Part shown: positions 18,043 to 27,448 of the stretch, piece by piece | How the letters are laid out: the number at the start of each line of letters is the position of its first letter | How positions within the stretch are numbered: the stretch's first letter is position 1 | NCBI GenBank assembly: GCA_003605115.1 | Contig: QZKY01000016.1 | Location: 173,776 to 237,775, forward strand | Source: Oxalobacter sp. | GTDB taxonomy: Bacteria > Pseudomonadota > Gammaproteobacteria > Burkholderiales > Burkholderiaceae_D | Length of the DNA: 64,000 nt | Direction: 5' to 3' | The notes under the pieces: generated by a model | What the model saw: only the letters and a program-made list of their open reading frames with translations | Told to the model about the DNA's origin: nothing | Database searches by the model: none | Translations under genes and position numbers: made by a program

Positions 18043-21000
18043 TTACTTCTTCGCCTCCCCCTTCGCATTCGCGCCGCAGTACGGGCAGAACGTGAAACTG
18101 TCTGCTGGCAGCGGTTTGCCGCAAGCAGGGTTAGTACACACTGCGGGGACGGGACCGAGTTCAATAATAAGTTCACCTTCGCGTACGGGCACCATCTGTT
18201 TGCTTTCGCTGTAGTCCGCTGTTCTCACCACGCGTTTGACGATGCCATCCATCGGCGCGAGTACCGCTTTCTCTTGCTTCATGATGGAGATGTTGAAGAG
18301 TTCATCGCCTTTGCGCACCACCTGGTTCGGGCTGACATAAGTGACCCACAGATCGCCATTGCTCGGCGCGCCAACATGATACGGATTGTCCGGGTCAGCC
18401 TTGGAAACATTGAGCTTGCCCGCGCCCGGTTTGGTGACCTGCACTTCGGTGCTCATGATTTCAGAATCCAGCACATAGCGAACGATGGACATGCCGGTCT
18501 CATCTGCGGCGCGAATGCTCATGAGCGAGAGGTGATGCGGCTTGCCTTGCGTGTCGTTAAAGTTCAGTTCATCCCCCGGTTGCATGCCTTCGAACCAGAC
18601 ATCCACTGGTAAGTTGTTGGGATTGCCGTAAGTCATGCGGAAATCGAAGGCTGTCAAGGAATCGGCAGGATGATTGAGATACAGCAGCAACTCTTCATCC
18701 GTGGGTTCGCGGTGCAGATGCCCGTGGAGCGCGACGCGCTCTGTGTCGAAATTCACATCGGCCAGGGATTCCAGCGGTGAACGCTCGGTGCGCTTGGCCA
18801 TTGCGTCTTTCCAGTTGTCACCGAATGCGCTTTGATACACCCAGTCTGGCGGAAAGCCGAGGGGCAGCTTGCCGTATTCGCCGAGCAGCAAGGAGCGGAA
18901 GGCGTCGTTGCAATCTTTGTAGATGTTCAGACGCGCTTCTTTCATTTCCTTGGTCAGGTCGCTTTCCGGCTGCTTCGCCACTTGTTCCAGGACAGTGAGC
19001 AGTTGTTCCACCGCATGCGTGCCGCCGCGTCGGTATGCACCCGTTACGCCCAGGAAGGCGGTGTTCCAGGTGATTTGCGAACCTGGCGTCACATCGTGGT
19101 AATGCACGATTTGTCTCGAGCCTGCGAGGAAGCGCAGCATCTGCGGCAGTAGGTGAATGTAACCTTGATTCAACGCGCCTTGTTGCGAAGAAGACGTCGC
19201 ACCACCGGGCATGCCGTGACTGACGACGTCGTAATCAATGCCCTGGAAGTACGGCGCAGTGTAGCGGTCGTAGTAAGGCATGATTTGCTTGAGCACGAAG
19301 TTGCCTTCGCGGAGCATGCTTTTGTTCAGATTGGTCTTGAGGCCGACTTCTTCGAGGTAGGCTGCGGTAGAGAGCACTTCACCTTGACCATACCAGCGCA
19401 TCGCAGCGCCCATGGACGTATCGACGATATGTGCACCCGCTTTGGCGGCTTCGGCCACCGCCGGAATGAACAAGCCATCCGTGAAGTGGCGGTGATGATG
19501 CAGCACCAGCTCTGGCCATTGTTTGCGCAGCGCTGTGACCAGCTCACGCATGAAATGCGGCGGGCAATTGCCGGCCATATCTTTCAGACCGAGGATGATG
19601 TTGCGCGATGCTTCGTTGAGATTGGAACCGAGAATTTCTGCCGTTTGACGCAGTATTTCTTCGGTGACCTTGAGGTAGTGTTCTACTGTAAAGCCGCGAC
19701 CGTAGCTGAGCGAAAGCGAAGGTTCGAAAATCACGCCTTTGTGACTCAACACCACTTCTGCAAACGGCTTCATGTTTTCAATGTGGTTCAGGAAGTCGAA
19801 GCTGCGGATGACATGGAATTCTTCGCAAATTTTCTCTGCGGTGGCGCGCATGAGATTGCGCGGTTGCGGACGGTAACCCAGCACGTTGGTGGAGCGCACG
19901 AGAATTTGCTTCAGGGTCTTGGGTGCGACACGATTCAACTCTCTCGCTTCAACAAACGGGAAAGTCATGTTGGCCATCAGGTTGACGTGGAAGTGTGCGC
20001 CGCCGCCGGTTTCCAGCGAGAAGAAGTTGCATTGATCCAGATACGGCGCAACGATCAAATCTTCAGAGAAGCGGAAACGGTTGCCGCTGTTGGATTGCGT
20101 ATTGTCGCGCAAGGTGGTGTCGGTAAAATGCACAGTGCCCGAATCGCGGATGTAGGAGAGCAGGGCTTTTCTGTCGCCACGCGGATAAGGAGAAGCCTGC
20201 TTGAGAACCGCATCGGCAATCGGCGGCAGTACCGGATTGAACTTGGGCATGCGCGGCGTGGTGCGTGTGCGGTATTCGCCCAGCTTCACGAAGCGGTTGT
20301 AGCCGAGCGCGGAAATGTCTGCGATGAGACGCGCAGTGCGTTCAGACTCACGTGCCACGTCGGCGTAATCCATGAGATCAGGATGCGCGGCGATGAAGCG
20401 CGTATCGCACTCGCCCTGACGGAACAAGGGATATTTCAGCACCTGACGGAAGAATGGAATGGTGGTCTTGACGCCCGCAACCGTGTATTCGCCGAGCGCA
20501 CGTTCCATGATGCCGAGCAGCTTGGGCCAGTCGTGCGCGTAGGTAATCAGCAGCGCTGCAGCGGAGTCATAATTGGGCGGGAATTCGTAGCCCGCACTCA
20601 TGTTGGAGTCGATACGCACGCCCAGACCGCCCGGCGAAACGTAACGACTGATCAGGCCAGAGTTGGGCGAGAAGTTCTTTTGCGGGTCTTCGCAGTTAAT
20701 GCGCACCTGCATGGAATAGTGCAGCGGTCGTGTTTTTTCTTCGGTGAAGCGTAGTGTGCTGCCGAAAGCGATGGCGATCTGTTCTTCTACAAGATCGATG
20801 CCGTAACGGCATTCCGTGATGCCGTGTTCTACCTGCAAGCGCGTGTTCACCTCTATGAGGTAGGGTGTGCCATCGGCGGTGACCAGGAATTCCACCGTGG
20901 CCACGGAATGATAACCAACGGCCTTGACCAGCTTTCGCGCGTATCCCTTCAAGGTTTCGCGTAGTTCCGGTGTGAGCTTGACCCACGGCGATGGCGTGAT

Positions 21001-21753
21001 TTCAATAAGCTTTTGGTTGTTGCGCTGCAAACTGCAATCGCGCTCGTCGAAGGCAAAGACGTTGCCGTGTTTGTCGGCGATGACTTGAATCTCGATGTGC
21101 CGAACGTTGCGGAGGAATTTTTCCACATACACGCGCGGGTTGCCGAAAGAGGCTTGTGCCATGGTGGAAGCCTTGAAGAACGCATCTTCCATGGTCGCTT
21201 CGTCGTGCACTTCAAAAATGCCGCGTCCGCCGCCGCCGCCTTCCGCCTTGAGCATGATAGGAAGACCGATTTGTTTGGCGATGTCGCGTGCCATTGGAAC
21301 GTCTACCGCGCCGTCCGAACCAGGAACCACGGGGATGTCCAGCGTTTTCGCCAGTGCACGCACTTGCACTTTGTTGCCGAGCAGGCGCATGGGTTCTTCT
21401 TCTGCGCCGATGAAAATCATGCCTGCTTCTTTACAGATGCGTGGGAAATTTTCATCTTCCGAAGCGAACCCCCAGCCGGGATGAATGGCCAGGATGCCAC
21501 GCTGTTTGGCAAGCCGCACGATCCGCTCGATATCCAGATAGGCGCGCGGATTTTCGCCGAGCAGCAGGAGTTCCTGCGCAGCCGAAGCGGCGGGCGCTGT
21601 CTTGTCGACATCCGTGGCGGTCATCACAGGTACCGCATCGAAACTCTCGCGAATGGAACGACAAATACGACGAGCTGGAATGCCGCGGTTGGCGACTAGA
21701 ATCGGTTTACCGCGTAGTTCCTGCACAACTTGTTCAAACGTTTTCCTGGACAT
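18043..21753 (-). CDS. Pyruvate-carboxylase-like biotin enzyme with C-terminal zinc ribbon
   Basis: A 1236-residue single-chain biotin carboxylase. Order: ATP-grasp biotin carboxylase (about 10-470, with the glycine loop KAEGGGGGRGIFEV and NTRLQVEHGITE), an HMGL-like carboxyltransferase (about 530-1000, with TTLRDNTQ, the carboxy-lysine motif LKDMAG and a metal HxH in HHHRHFTDG), and a biotinyl domain with IMKQEKAVLAPMDG. After it come two CxxC-type pairs (CTNPACG, CPYCG), a zinc ribbon not usual for pyruvate carboxylase. ATG 21753 is preferred for its GAGAGAG ribosome site over the upstream in-frame start. The expected product is oxaloacetate from pyruvate, but motif divergence leaves another 2-oxoacid possible. 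Follows birA by 76 bases. Confidence 0.88.
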   Translation of the reverse strand: MSRKTFEQVVQELRGKPILVANRGIPARRICRSIRESFDAVPVMTATDVDKTAPAASAAQELLLLGENPRAYLDIERIVRLAKQRGILAIHPGWGFASEDENFPRICKEAGMIFIGAEEEPMRLLGNKVQVRALAKTLDIPVVPGSDGAVDVPMARDIAKQIGLPIMLKAEGGGGGRGIFEVHDEATMEDAFFKASTMAQASFGNPRVYVEKFLRNVRHIEIQVIADKHGNVFAFDERDCSLQRNNQKLIEITPSPWVKLTPELRETLKGYARKLVKAVGYHSVATVEFLVTADGTPYLIEVNTRLQVEHGITECRYGIDLVEEQIAIAFGSTLRFTEEKTRPLHYSMQVRINCEDPQKNFSPNSGLISRYVSPGGLGVRIDSNMSAGYEFPPNYDSAAALLITYAHDWPKLLGIMERALGEYTVAGVKTTIPFFRQVLKYPLFRQGECDTRFIAAHPDLMDYADVARESERTARLIADISALGYNRFVKLGEYRTRTTPRMPKFNPVLPPIADAVLKQASPYPRGDRKALLSYIRDSGTVHFTDTTLRDNTQSNSGNRFRFSEDLIVAPYLDQCNFFSLETGGGAHFHVNLMANMTFPFVEARELNRVAPKTLKQILVRSTNVLGYRPQPRNLMRATAEKICEEFHVIRSFDFLNHIENMKPFAEVVLSHKGVIFEPSLSLSYGRGFTVEHYLKVTEEILRQTAEILGSNLNEASRNIILGLKDMAGNCPPHFMRELVTALRKQWPELVLHHHRHFTDGLFIPAVAEAAKAGAHIVDTSMGAAMRWYGQGEVLSTAAYLEEVGLKTNLNKSMLREGNFVLKQIMPYYDRYTAPYFQGIDYDVVSHGMPGGATSSSQQGALNQGYIHLLPQMLRFLAGSRQIVHYHDVTPGSQITWNTAFLGVTGAYRRGGTHAVEQLLTVLEQVAKQPESDLTKEMKEARLNIYKDCNDAFRSLLLGEYGKLPLGFPPDWVYQSAFGDNWKDAMAKRTERSPLESLADVNFDTERVALHGHLHREPTDEELLLYLNHPADSLTAFDFRMTYGNPNNLPVDVWFEGMQPGDELNFNDTQGKPHHLSLMSIRAADETGMSIVRYVLDSEIMSTEVQVTKPGAGKLNVSKADPDNPYHVGAPSNGDLWVTYVSPNQVVRKGDELFNISIMKQEKAVLAPMDGIVKRVVRTADYSESKQMVPVREGELIIELGPVPAVCTNPACGKPLPADSFTFCPYCGANAKGEAKK

Positions 21754-21829
21754 GCTTTTCTCTCTCTCATATTTCATATTGATAAACCGCGCTTTGGAGC
21801 GCGATGAAAAAATTCATTTTCCCGTCAGG

Positions 21830-22759
21830 TCAGGCACGGGCGAGACTTCCTCTAAATAGTTCATGCGATCTTCCATTGGAAGTCAGCAATAATCCGCCAG
21901 TGGGGCCGATACCTCCCAGCCTGCCACTGAGCATAGTGCCGTCCGCATCGGAGACGGTGATGGTTTCACCTCGCCACGCGAGAAACGGATCGGCCAAGCT
22001 GGGTAAAGCTTCAGCCGTCGTCACAGCAAATGTCTGGTTGTACGCAGCAATCATCTCGCCCACCAGCGTCTGCCACAGCGCAAACGGCGCAAGCGAGGAG
22101 GGGTTTCCGTCTGCGTCTAATAACAATCCCGCAGGCGCAGCGCGGTCGCTGCGCAACTGTTGCGCATCCGGCAGCCGATGCAGGTTGACGCCCACGCCGG
22201 CCAGCAATACGCCGCCCCGGTCTTCCAGCAAAATACCGGCCGCCTTGGCGTGGTCTCGATTCAACAAATCATTCGGCCACTTGAGCCGGAGCGGGTAGCC
22301 CAGTCGGGAGAAAGCCATGGCCAGCAAGACGCCTGTGACCAGCGCACCGGCGCTGGTACGGAAAAGCGGGACGTCGGGCAAACGGAAAGTGACATACAGA
22401 TTGCCGCGCGGCGATTGCCAGCGGCGGCGAAATTGTCCTCTGCCTTCTGTCTGGCACGCGGCCAGTACGGCGCCCCATGCTGGCAAGGTCTTTTTTTGTG
22501 CGAGGGCGTGAGCGACGGCGAAAGTGGAGGTGACTTCGTCGCAGAGATAGGTGGGGGCAGGTGTGCTGAAAAAAGCGGCGGATTCGTCTACCAGCGGTAG
22601 ATCCGGGCCCAGCAGGCCATCCTCCCCAGAAAGTGCTTCCAGCGAAAAAGGGGCAGCGTGTTCGCCAAAGCCTTCTTTCAGAGCGACGCAGCCCGATTCA
22701 ACCGGTTTATCCGGCAAGAACGTGGACAAAAAACCGCTGTGTAAGGAAACCTTTGGCAT
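21830..22759 (-). CDS. birA: Biotin-protein ligase without DNA-binding domain
   Basis: Joins biotin to the acceptor lysine of carboxylases via biotinyl-AMP. The 309-residue protein has the catalytic GRGQFRRRWQSPRGNLYVTF loop, KWPNDLL, the biotin-contact AGILLE and GVGVNLH, and a C-terminal SH3-like domain. The N-terminal 75 or so residues are not the winged helix of E. coli BirA and were not recognised, so this should be a non-regulatory ligase with an extra N-terminal segment. It lies directly upstream of the carboxylase on the same strand, its likely substrate. In Burkholderiales a ligase normally lies elsewhere (beside coaX); a second copy may exist outside the window. Confidence 0.88.
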   Translation of the reverse strand: MPKVSLHSGFLSTFLPDKPVESGCVALKEGFGEHAAPFSLEALSGEDGLLGPDLPLVDESAAFFSTPAPTYLCDEVTSTFAVAHALAQKKTLPAWGAVLAACQTEGRGQFRRRWQSPRGNLYVTFRLPDVPLFRTSAGALVTGVLLAMAFSRLGYPLRLKWPNDLLNRDHAKAAGILLEDRGGVLLAGVGVNLHRLPDAQQLRSDRAAPAGLLLDADGNPSSLAPFALWQTLVGEMIAAYNQTFAVTTAEALPSLADPFLAWRGETITVSDADGTMLSGRLGGIGPTGGLLLTSNGRSHELFRGSLARA

Positions 22760-23345
22760 GAGTGACTATGCGACGAAAAAAGAAGGCATGAATAAAAAAT
22801 AAACGGACAAAACTTGAGGCACATCCGCCAGTTTATTGGAGAAGTCAACAGGATGGCAAGCTTAAGTTTAAGTTGGGGGGTAAATAAGTTGAAATGCGAA
22901 AAATCGCTGATGCGAAAAAACATGCATCCCAAAAACGTGATTAATTTGACGTGTTGGCCTTGGGGGTTAATTATTTGCATCTATGACACGTGATGCGCGT
23001 CTCCCGTGCACATTTCGCAAGCAAGCCCGGAGCATACGTGGTGCCCAAAAGGCATAAAAACGAAACATATTCACTAAAAAACTTTGCAAATTGCGGCGTT
23101 TTTGATTTTGCCTCTTTCATTTCACAAAAAGCTGCGCTATTTTGAAAGGTGGGATCGTGCGTAATTGCAACGATCGTAGCTTTCACAAGCATTATCAGCG
23201 TTGTGAATGCTGTTTCATGCACAATGAACCATAAGTCCATTGCGACCAGTTGGAAACGATGAAAGGCTCCAGACACGTGATTGCCCAAAACGGCGCGTGC
23301 CTGTTGTCAATAGTTTACCGATACCAATCTGAAAAGGAGTGAGCA
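22760..23345. other. Divergent promoter region between birA and pflB
   Basis: About 585 AT-rich bases driving birA-carboxylase leftward and pflB-pflA rightward. A strong ribosome site (AAAAGGAG, near 23332) serves pflB. I looked for an FNR box (TTGAT-N4-ATCAA) and found no convincing match by eye. The 10-mer GACACGTGAT occurs twice (near 22985 and 23272), of unknown meaning. No gene was seen in it. Confidence 0.5.
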
Positions 23346-25589
23346 ATGGATGACAAAAGGTATGAACACGCCTGGCGGAAATTTTCCGCAGGCAGATGGC
23401 AATCCGAGATCGATGTTCGAGGGTTTATCGTCGCGAACGTGACCCCCTATCTGAATGGCCCGGAATTTCTGGCCAAGCCAACGAAACGCACGCAAGCCGT
23501 CTGGGAAGCCTTGCAGCCCTACTTGAAAGAAGAAATCAAGAAGGGCGTGCTGGATGTGGACACTGAAACCCCTGCTTCGGTGGCTGCCTTTGCCCCAGGC
23601 TATATCGACAAGACGAACGAAGTTATCGTCGGTCTGCAAACCGACAAACCCTTCAAGCGCGCGATCATGCCTGCTGGCGGCTTGCGGATGGTGGAAGCAG
23701 GACTCAGGGGAATCGGGCGCGAAGTGTCGCCCAAAGTTGCGGAGATTTTCACCAAGTACCGCAAGACCCATAACGACGGCATTTTCGATCTCTACACGCC
23801 GGAAATCACGAGTTGCCGCAGTTCCGGCATCATCACGGGGTTGCCGGATTCCTACGGACGCGGCCGCATCATCGGCGATTACCGGCGGGTTGCACTCTAC
23901 GGGATTGACCGACTGCTTGAAGAAAAGCAGGCTGAACGTGCCGGACTGGATGCGCGCTGGCCATGCGATGAGGTGATGCGACAGCGCGAGGAAATGGCAG
24001 ATCAGATGCGTGCGCTCGCCGATCTCAAAACCATGGCAGCCTCTTACGGAATCGACATTGGTCATCCAGCGAACAATGCGCTGGAAGCGGTTCAGTGGAC
24101 ATACTTCGGCTACCTCGGTGCCATCAAGGAAATGAACGGCGCAGCCATGTCGCTGGGTCGCGTTTCCACTTTCTTCGATATCTATATCCAGCGTGATTTG
24201 AGCGAAGGAAAAATCACGGAAGAGGAAGCGCAGGAACTGATTGATCAGTTCGTGATCAAGCTGCGGCTTGTGCGCTTCTTGCGTACGCCGGAATACGATG
24301 CGCTCTTCTCCGGCGATCCGTACTGGGCGACCGAGTGTATCGGCGGCATGGCGCTCGACGGACGAACACTCGTGACGCGCAGCAGTTTTCGCATACTGCA
24401 TACGCTGACCAACCTCGGGGCGGGGCCCGAACCGAACATGACGGTGCTCTGGTCGAAGAACATGCCGGACGCCTTCAAACGTTATTGCCTTGAAATCAGC
24501 ATGCAAACTTCGTCGGTGCAGTACGAGAACGATGACCTGATGATCGAAAAATATGGAGATGATTACGGCATCGCTTGTTGCGTGTCGGCGATGCGCATCG
24601 GCAAGATGATGCAATTCTTTGGCGCACGCGTGAACCTCGGCAAGTGTCTGCTCTATGCCATCAACGGCGGTCGCGATGAAATCAGCGGAAAACAAATCGG
24701 CCCTGCTTTCCGTCCGGTCAGCGGCGACGTGCTCAACTATGAAGACGTGATGGCCAAGTTTGATGACATGATGGCGTGGTTGGCGAAAACCTATGTGCAT
24801 GCGATGAACTGCATCCACTATTCGCATGACCGCTACAACTATGAACGCATGATGATGGCGCTGCATGATCGCGACATCGTGCGCACGATGGCCTTTGGCA
24901 TTGCCGGGTTGTCGGTAGCGGCCGACAGCCTCTCGGCGATCAAATACGGGAAGGTGAAAGTCATCCGCCGCGAAGATGGCTTGATCACAGACTACGAGAC
25001 CATCGGCGACTATCCCAAATTCGGCAACAACGACAGCCGTGTGGATGACATTGCGGTCTGGTTGGTCAAGCGCTTCATGACGCATCTGCGGAACAACCCG
25101 ACTTATCGCAACGCTGTTCACACGCAATCTGTGCTGACGATCACTTCCAACGTCGTCTATGGCAAGGCAACCGGCAACACGCCATGTGGCCGTCGTCATG
25201 GCGAGCCGTTTGCACCGGGCGCAAATCCGATGCACGGACGCGATTCGCACGGCTGGCTGGCGTCTTGTTTATCAGTGGCGAAGCTGCCGTATGAACAGTC
25301 GCAGGATGGCATCAGCTACACGATGTCGGTCATTCCGCAGCAGAACCGACAGGGACATGAGGCGGCCGTTGTGCGGGCTGTTGGCGCGCTGGATACTTAT
25401 TTCGGTCAGGGGGGCTTCCATGTGAACTTGAACGTGATGAACAAGGAAACACTGCTGGACGCAATGGAGCATCCGGACAAGTATCCGCAACTGACCATCC
25501 GTGTGTCGGGTTACGCCGTCAACTTTGTTCGCCTGACACGCGAACAACAGCAGGATGTGATCACACGCACGTTCCACAGCGGGATCTGA
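23346..25589 (+). CDS. pflB: Formate C-acetyltransferase (pyruvate formate-lyase)
   Basis: Glycyl-radical enzyme that turns pyruvate and CoA into acetyl-CoA and formate under anoxic conditions. The 747 residues are near the length of E. coli PflB (760). The substrate-side motifs are present ([19 protein letters not shown] and [20 protein letters not shown]). The catalytic pair is C411-C412 in [11 protein letters not shown] and the radical glycine is G722 in RVSGYAVNF near the C-terminus. An AAGGAG site precedes ATG 23346. It is co-transcribed with its activase, which starts one base after its stop. Acetyl-CoA made here could feed the acetate kinase at 56068. No focA formate channel is next to it. 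Confidence 0.97.
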   Translation: MDDKRYEHAWRKFSAGRWQSEIDVRGFIVANVTPYLNGPEFLAKPTKRTQAVWEALQPYLKEEIKKGVLDVDTETPASVAAFAPGYIDKTNEVIVGLQTDKPFKRAIMPAGGLRMVEAGLRGIGREVSPKVAEIFTKYRKTHNDGIFDLYTPEITSCRSSGIITGLPDSYGRGRIIGDYRRVALYGIDRLLEEKQAERAGLDARWPCDEVMRQREEMADQMRALADLKTMAASYGIDIGHPANNALEAVQWTYFGYLGAIKEMNGAAMSLGRVSTFFDIYIQRDLSEGKITEEEAQELIDQFVIKLRLVRFLRTPEYDALFSGDPYWATECIGGMALDGRTLVTRSSFRILHTLTNLGAGPEPNMTVLWSKNMPDAFKRYCLEISMQTSSVQYENDDLMIEKYGDDYGIACCVSAMRIGKMMQFFGARVNLGKCLLYAINGGRDEISGKQIGPAFRPVSGDVLNYEDVMAKFDDMMAWLAKTYVHAMNCIHYSHDRYNYERMMMALHDRDIVRTMAFGIAGLSVAADSLSAIKYGKVKVIRREDGLITDYETIGDYPKFGNNDSRVDDIAVWLVKRFMTHLRNNPTYRNAVHTQSVLTITSNVVYGKATGNTPCGRRHGEPFAPGANPMHGRDSHGWLASCLSVAKLPYEQSQDGISYTMSVIPQQNRQGHEAAVVRAVGALDTYFGQGGFHVNLNVMNKETLLDAMEHPDKYPQLTIRVSGYAVNFVRLTREQQQDVITRTFHSGI

Positions 25590-25590
25590 C

Positions 25591-26439
25591 ATGGCTGAAG
25601 ACAACCAGAATATGCGTCTGGTTGATTCGGAAGAGCTTCAGGCGGGTAGTCGCCACGATTTGCGTCGCGACCAGTCGCCTGAAGCGCCCGATCCCGACAC
25701 GCTGCTGGAAGGCGCATACGGCTATGCGCATTCGTATGAAACCGGATCGAGTCTTGACGGTCCGGGATATCGCATGACAATCTTCCTGTCCGGCTGCATG
25801 CTGCGCTGTCAGTACTGCCACAACCCGGACACCTGGCATCTTCGCGATGGCATTCGCACCAGCTTGCGGCATGTAAAACGCCGCCTCAAGGATTTTGCCC
25901 CCGCACTGCGTTCACTGGGTGGCGGACTCACGCTTTCCGGTGGCGAACCTCTGGTGCAGATTCCGTTCAGTCAAAGAATTTTCGCGGCGGCGAAGGATCT
26001 GGGGCTGCATACGGCGCTCGACACTTCCGGTTTTTTGGGTGATCGTGCAAGTGACGAGTATTTGAAAAATGTGGACATGGTGCTGCTCGACATCAAGTCC
26101 TGGGATCCAGAAACGTACAGGCGTGTTACGGGGCATGATGTAACACCCACGCTGCGCTTTGCAGAACGATTGGCAGCGATGGGCAAAACGGTGTGGGTGC
26201 GTTTTGTGCTCGTGCCGGGATTGACCGATGATCCCGCCAACATTGAAGGTGTGGCGCGCTTCGTGGCACCGATGAAAAATGTTGAATGGGTCGGTGTGCT
26301 GCCCTTCCATCAGCTCGGCGCTTTCAAGTGGAAGGAACTTGGGCTCGACTATAAACTGGCCAACACGCCGCCCGCCTCTCCGGAGTTGGTGGCGATGGCG
26401 CACAATCAGTTTCGTGCCGCTGGTTGCAATGTCCGATAG
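25591..26439 (+). CDS. pflA: Pyruvate formate-lyase activating enzyme
   Basis: Radical-SAM enzyme that abstracts hydrogen from the PflB glycine. The 282-residue protein has the cluster motif CMLRCQYC (C69, C73, C76), followed by HNPDTW, the GGGLTLSGGEPL segment, and DIKSWDPETYRRVTGHDV. E. coli PflA has the same cysteines at about residue 30, so this protein carries a 35-40 residue N-terminal extension rich in acidic residues (MAEDNQNMRLVDSEELQAGS) of no known role. A shorter start further inside is possible but the ATG directly after the pflB stop favours the full form through coupling. Last gene before the prophage attL site. Confidence 0.95.
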   Translation: MAEDNQNMRLVDSEELQAGSRHDLRRDQSPEAPDPDTLLEGAYGYAHSYETGSSLDGPGYRMTIFLSGCMLRCQYCHNPDTWHLRDGIRTSLRHVKRRLKDFAPALRSLGGGLTLSGGEPLVQIPFSQRIFAAAKDLGLHTALDTSGFLGDRASDEYLKNVDMVLLDIKSWDPETYRRVTGHDVTPTLRFAERLAAMGKTVWVRFVLVPGLTDDPANIEGVARFVAPMKNVEWVGVLPFHQLGAFKWKELGLDYKLANTPPASPELVAMAHNQFRAAGCNVR

Positions 26440-26505
26440 CATAGTATCGAGTACGTTTGTAATGACGTCTTGCATCGCAGCTTAGGCAATGCTGCATTTA
26501 AATGA

Positions 26506-26537
26506 AAAGGGCTACCGGATTTCTCCCGTAGCCCTTT
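26506..26537 (-). terminator. Original terminator of the interrupted tRNA-Ile gene
   Basis: A 10-bp stem (AAAGGGCTAC with GTAGCCCTTT) lies just past the CCA end of the displaced tRNA 3' half and would have ended the tRNA transcript before the phage inserted. It can also act for pflA on the other strand. Confidence 0.7.
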
Positions 26538-26550
26538 GTTGCTTGAATTT

Positions 26551-26597
26551 TGGTGGGCCCCCGGGGAGTCGAACCCCGCACCAACGGATTATGAGTC
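26551..26597 (-). pseudogene. Displaced 3' half of tRNA-Ile(CAU), attL side
   Basis: Read on the minus strand this begins at the anticodon loop (GACTCATAATCCGTTGGTGC), has a complete T arm (CGGGG TTCGACT CCCCG) and the acceptor 3' strand with encoded CCA, but no D arm or 5' half. It is the host remnant left behind when the prophage inserted. Compared with the intact gene at 38889-38967 it is identical over the anticodon part but differs at four T-stem positions that form two compensatory pairs. Confidence 0.9.
26578..26597. repeat. attL core, 20-bp direct repeat
   Basis: GCACCAACGGATTATGAGTC, identical to 38916-38935. It covers the anticodon-loop to variable-loop part of tRNA-Ile(CAU). Identity ends on the phage side at the next base (T against C). 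Confidence 0.92.
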
Positions 26598-26702
26598 TCT
26601 TTTTTTGGCCTCCGTTACCTCACTATATCCATCTATTGCTTTATAAATCAATAGGTTATTTTTTATTACCACCTTGTTAAATAATCGTTATGTGACTATG
26701 CA

Positions 26703-26724
26703 GTTGAACCTTTGTTGAGCCTTT
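26703..26724. repeat. Tandem 11-bp repeats, putative integrase arm sites, left end
   Basis: GTTGAACCTTT (26703-26713) followed directly by GTTGAGCCTTT (26714-26724), about 105 bases inside attL. The same tandem pair, in the same orientation, is near the right end at 38823-38844. Inferred to be arm-type binding sites of the tyrosine integrase or of an excisionase. Confidence 0.6.
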
Positions 26725-26780
26725 GGAGACAAAACAGCGTAGTTTTTATTTGCAGTATTGCTATCAAAACAGGGGCTGGC

Positions 26781-26805
26781 ATTGTAGTCACAAATGGACT
26801 ACAAT
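26781..26805. promoter_or_regulatory. Putative operator of the DinJ/RelB-YafQ operon
   Basis: A perfect 9-bp inverted repeat, ATTGTAGTC and GACTACAAT, with a 7-base spacer, 33 bases before the antitoxin start. Toxin-antitoxin operons of this class are autoregulated by the antitoxin or complex binding such palindromes. Confidence 0.7.
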
Positions 26806-26838
26806 GTGAGCACTGAAACCGATTTAAGGAGTACCACC

Positions 26839-27105
26839 ATGAGCACTGTTGATACCTACGTTCGCGCTCGCATCGACACTAACACCAAGGAACGCGCAAC
26901 TGAAGCGCTTGAAGCGATGGGGTTGTCTGTTTCAGATGCTATTAGGCTGCTGATGCTGCGCGTCGCCACCGAACGCCGTTTACCCTTTGACGTGAAGGTT
27001 CCTAATGCCACCACGCGCAAGGCCATATCCGAGCTTGAGGCAGGAAAAGGTAATAAATCCAATTCTGTTGCTGAACTTATGGCGGCGCTGAATGCGGACG
27101 ATTGA
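26839..27105 (+). CDS. DinJ/RelB-family antitoxin
   Basis: An 88-residue antitoxin with a ribbon-helix-helix DNA-binding N-terminus (TYVRARIDTNTKERATEALE followed by MGLSVSDAIRLLM), then RVATERRLPFDVKVPNATT and a toxin-neutralising tail. I chose ATG 26839, with AAGGAG 8 bases upstream; the longer frame from 26794 overlaps the operator and lacks a ribosome site. Its last 14 bases overlap the toxin gene, so the two are translationally coupled. It should sequester YafQ and repress the operon through the palindrome at 26781. First gene inside the left end of the prophage, where it would also select for prophage retention. Confidence 0.93.
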   Translation: MSTVDTYVRARIDTNTKERATEALEAMGLSVSDAIRLLMLRVATERRLPFDVKVPNATTRKAISELEAGKGNKSNSVAELMAALNADD

Positions 27106-27373
27106 TTGGTCTAATGCTATCAAGCGTGATTATAAACGCGAGACAAAGGGCAGGCATCGAACCACACTCAATGACGCACTCACACAAGTTCTTGAGGCAT
27201 TGGCCGTCGATCAGCCTTTGGATGCAAAATATCGCGATCACGATCTAAGTGGTGATTGGGCTGGTTATCGTGAGTGCCACATCAAGCCCGATCTTCTGCT
27301 GATTTATCGGAAATCGAACTCTGACATTCTCAGGCTCGCACGACTGGGTTCACACAGCGAACTATTTGGTTAA
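27092..27373 (+). CDS. YafQ-family mRNA interferase toxin
   Basis: A 93-residue RelE-superfamily endoribonuclease that in E. coli cuts mRNA on the ribosome. The catalytic residues known from YafQ are all present: H50 in KYRDHDL, H63 in ECHIKPD, D67 and H88 in LGSHSELFG. The DWAGYRECHIKPDLLLIYR block is characteristic. It overlaps its antitoxin gene by 14 bases. Full length with no sign of decay, so it should be active when not bound. Located on a phage, it may work in plasmid-like maintenance or as abortive defence against other phages. Confidence 0.93.
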   Translation: MRTIDWSNAIKRDYKRETKGRHRTTLNDALTQVLEALAVDQPLDAKYRDHDLSGDWAGYRECHIKPDLLLIYRKSNSDILRLARLGSHSELFG

Positions 27374-27448
27374 TTAACGCATTTATAAAAATCACGCCAA
27401 GTACACTTGCTTGCAGGAATAAACTAGAAATTTTGAAACAAACAAATA

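Noticed and set aside
19153-20754. Long rightward open frame (533 codons) inside the carboxylase gene
   Set aside because: Fully antisense to a well conserved biotin enzyme; the composition (His/Val/Arg-rich, no motif) is that of a reverse-strand shadow.
22760-23345. FNR-type box upstream of pflB
   Set aside because: Anaerobic control would be expected, but no TTGAT-N4-ATCAA match good enough to report was found by eye.
23307-25250. Long leftward open frame (647 codons) opposite pflB
   Set aside because: Antisense to pyruvate formate-lyase, which has all its catalytic motifs; no ribosome site or domain in the shadow.
26551-26597. Left tRNA fragment as a working tRNA gene
   Set aside because: It lacks the acceptor 5' strand, D arm and half the anticodon stem; it is only the displaced 3' half.
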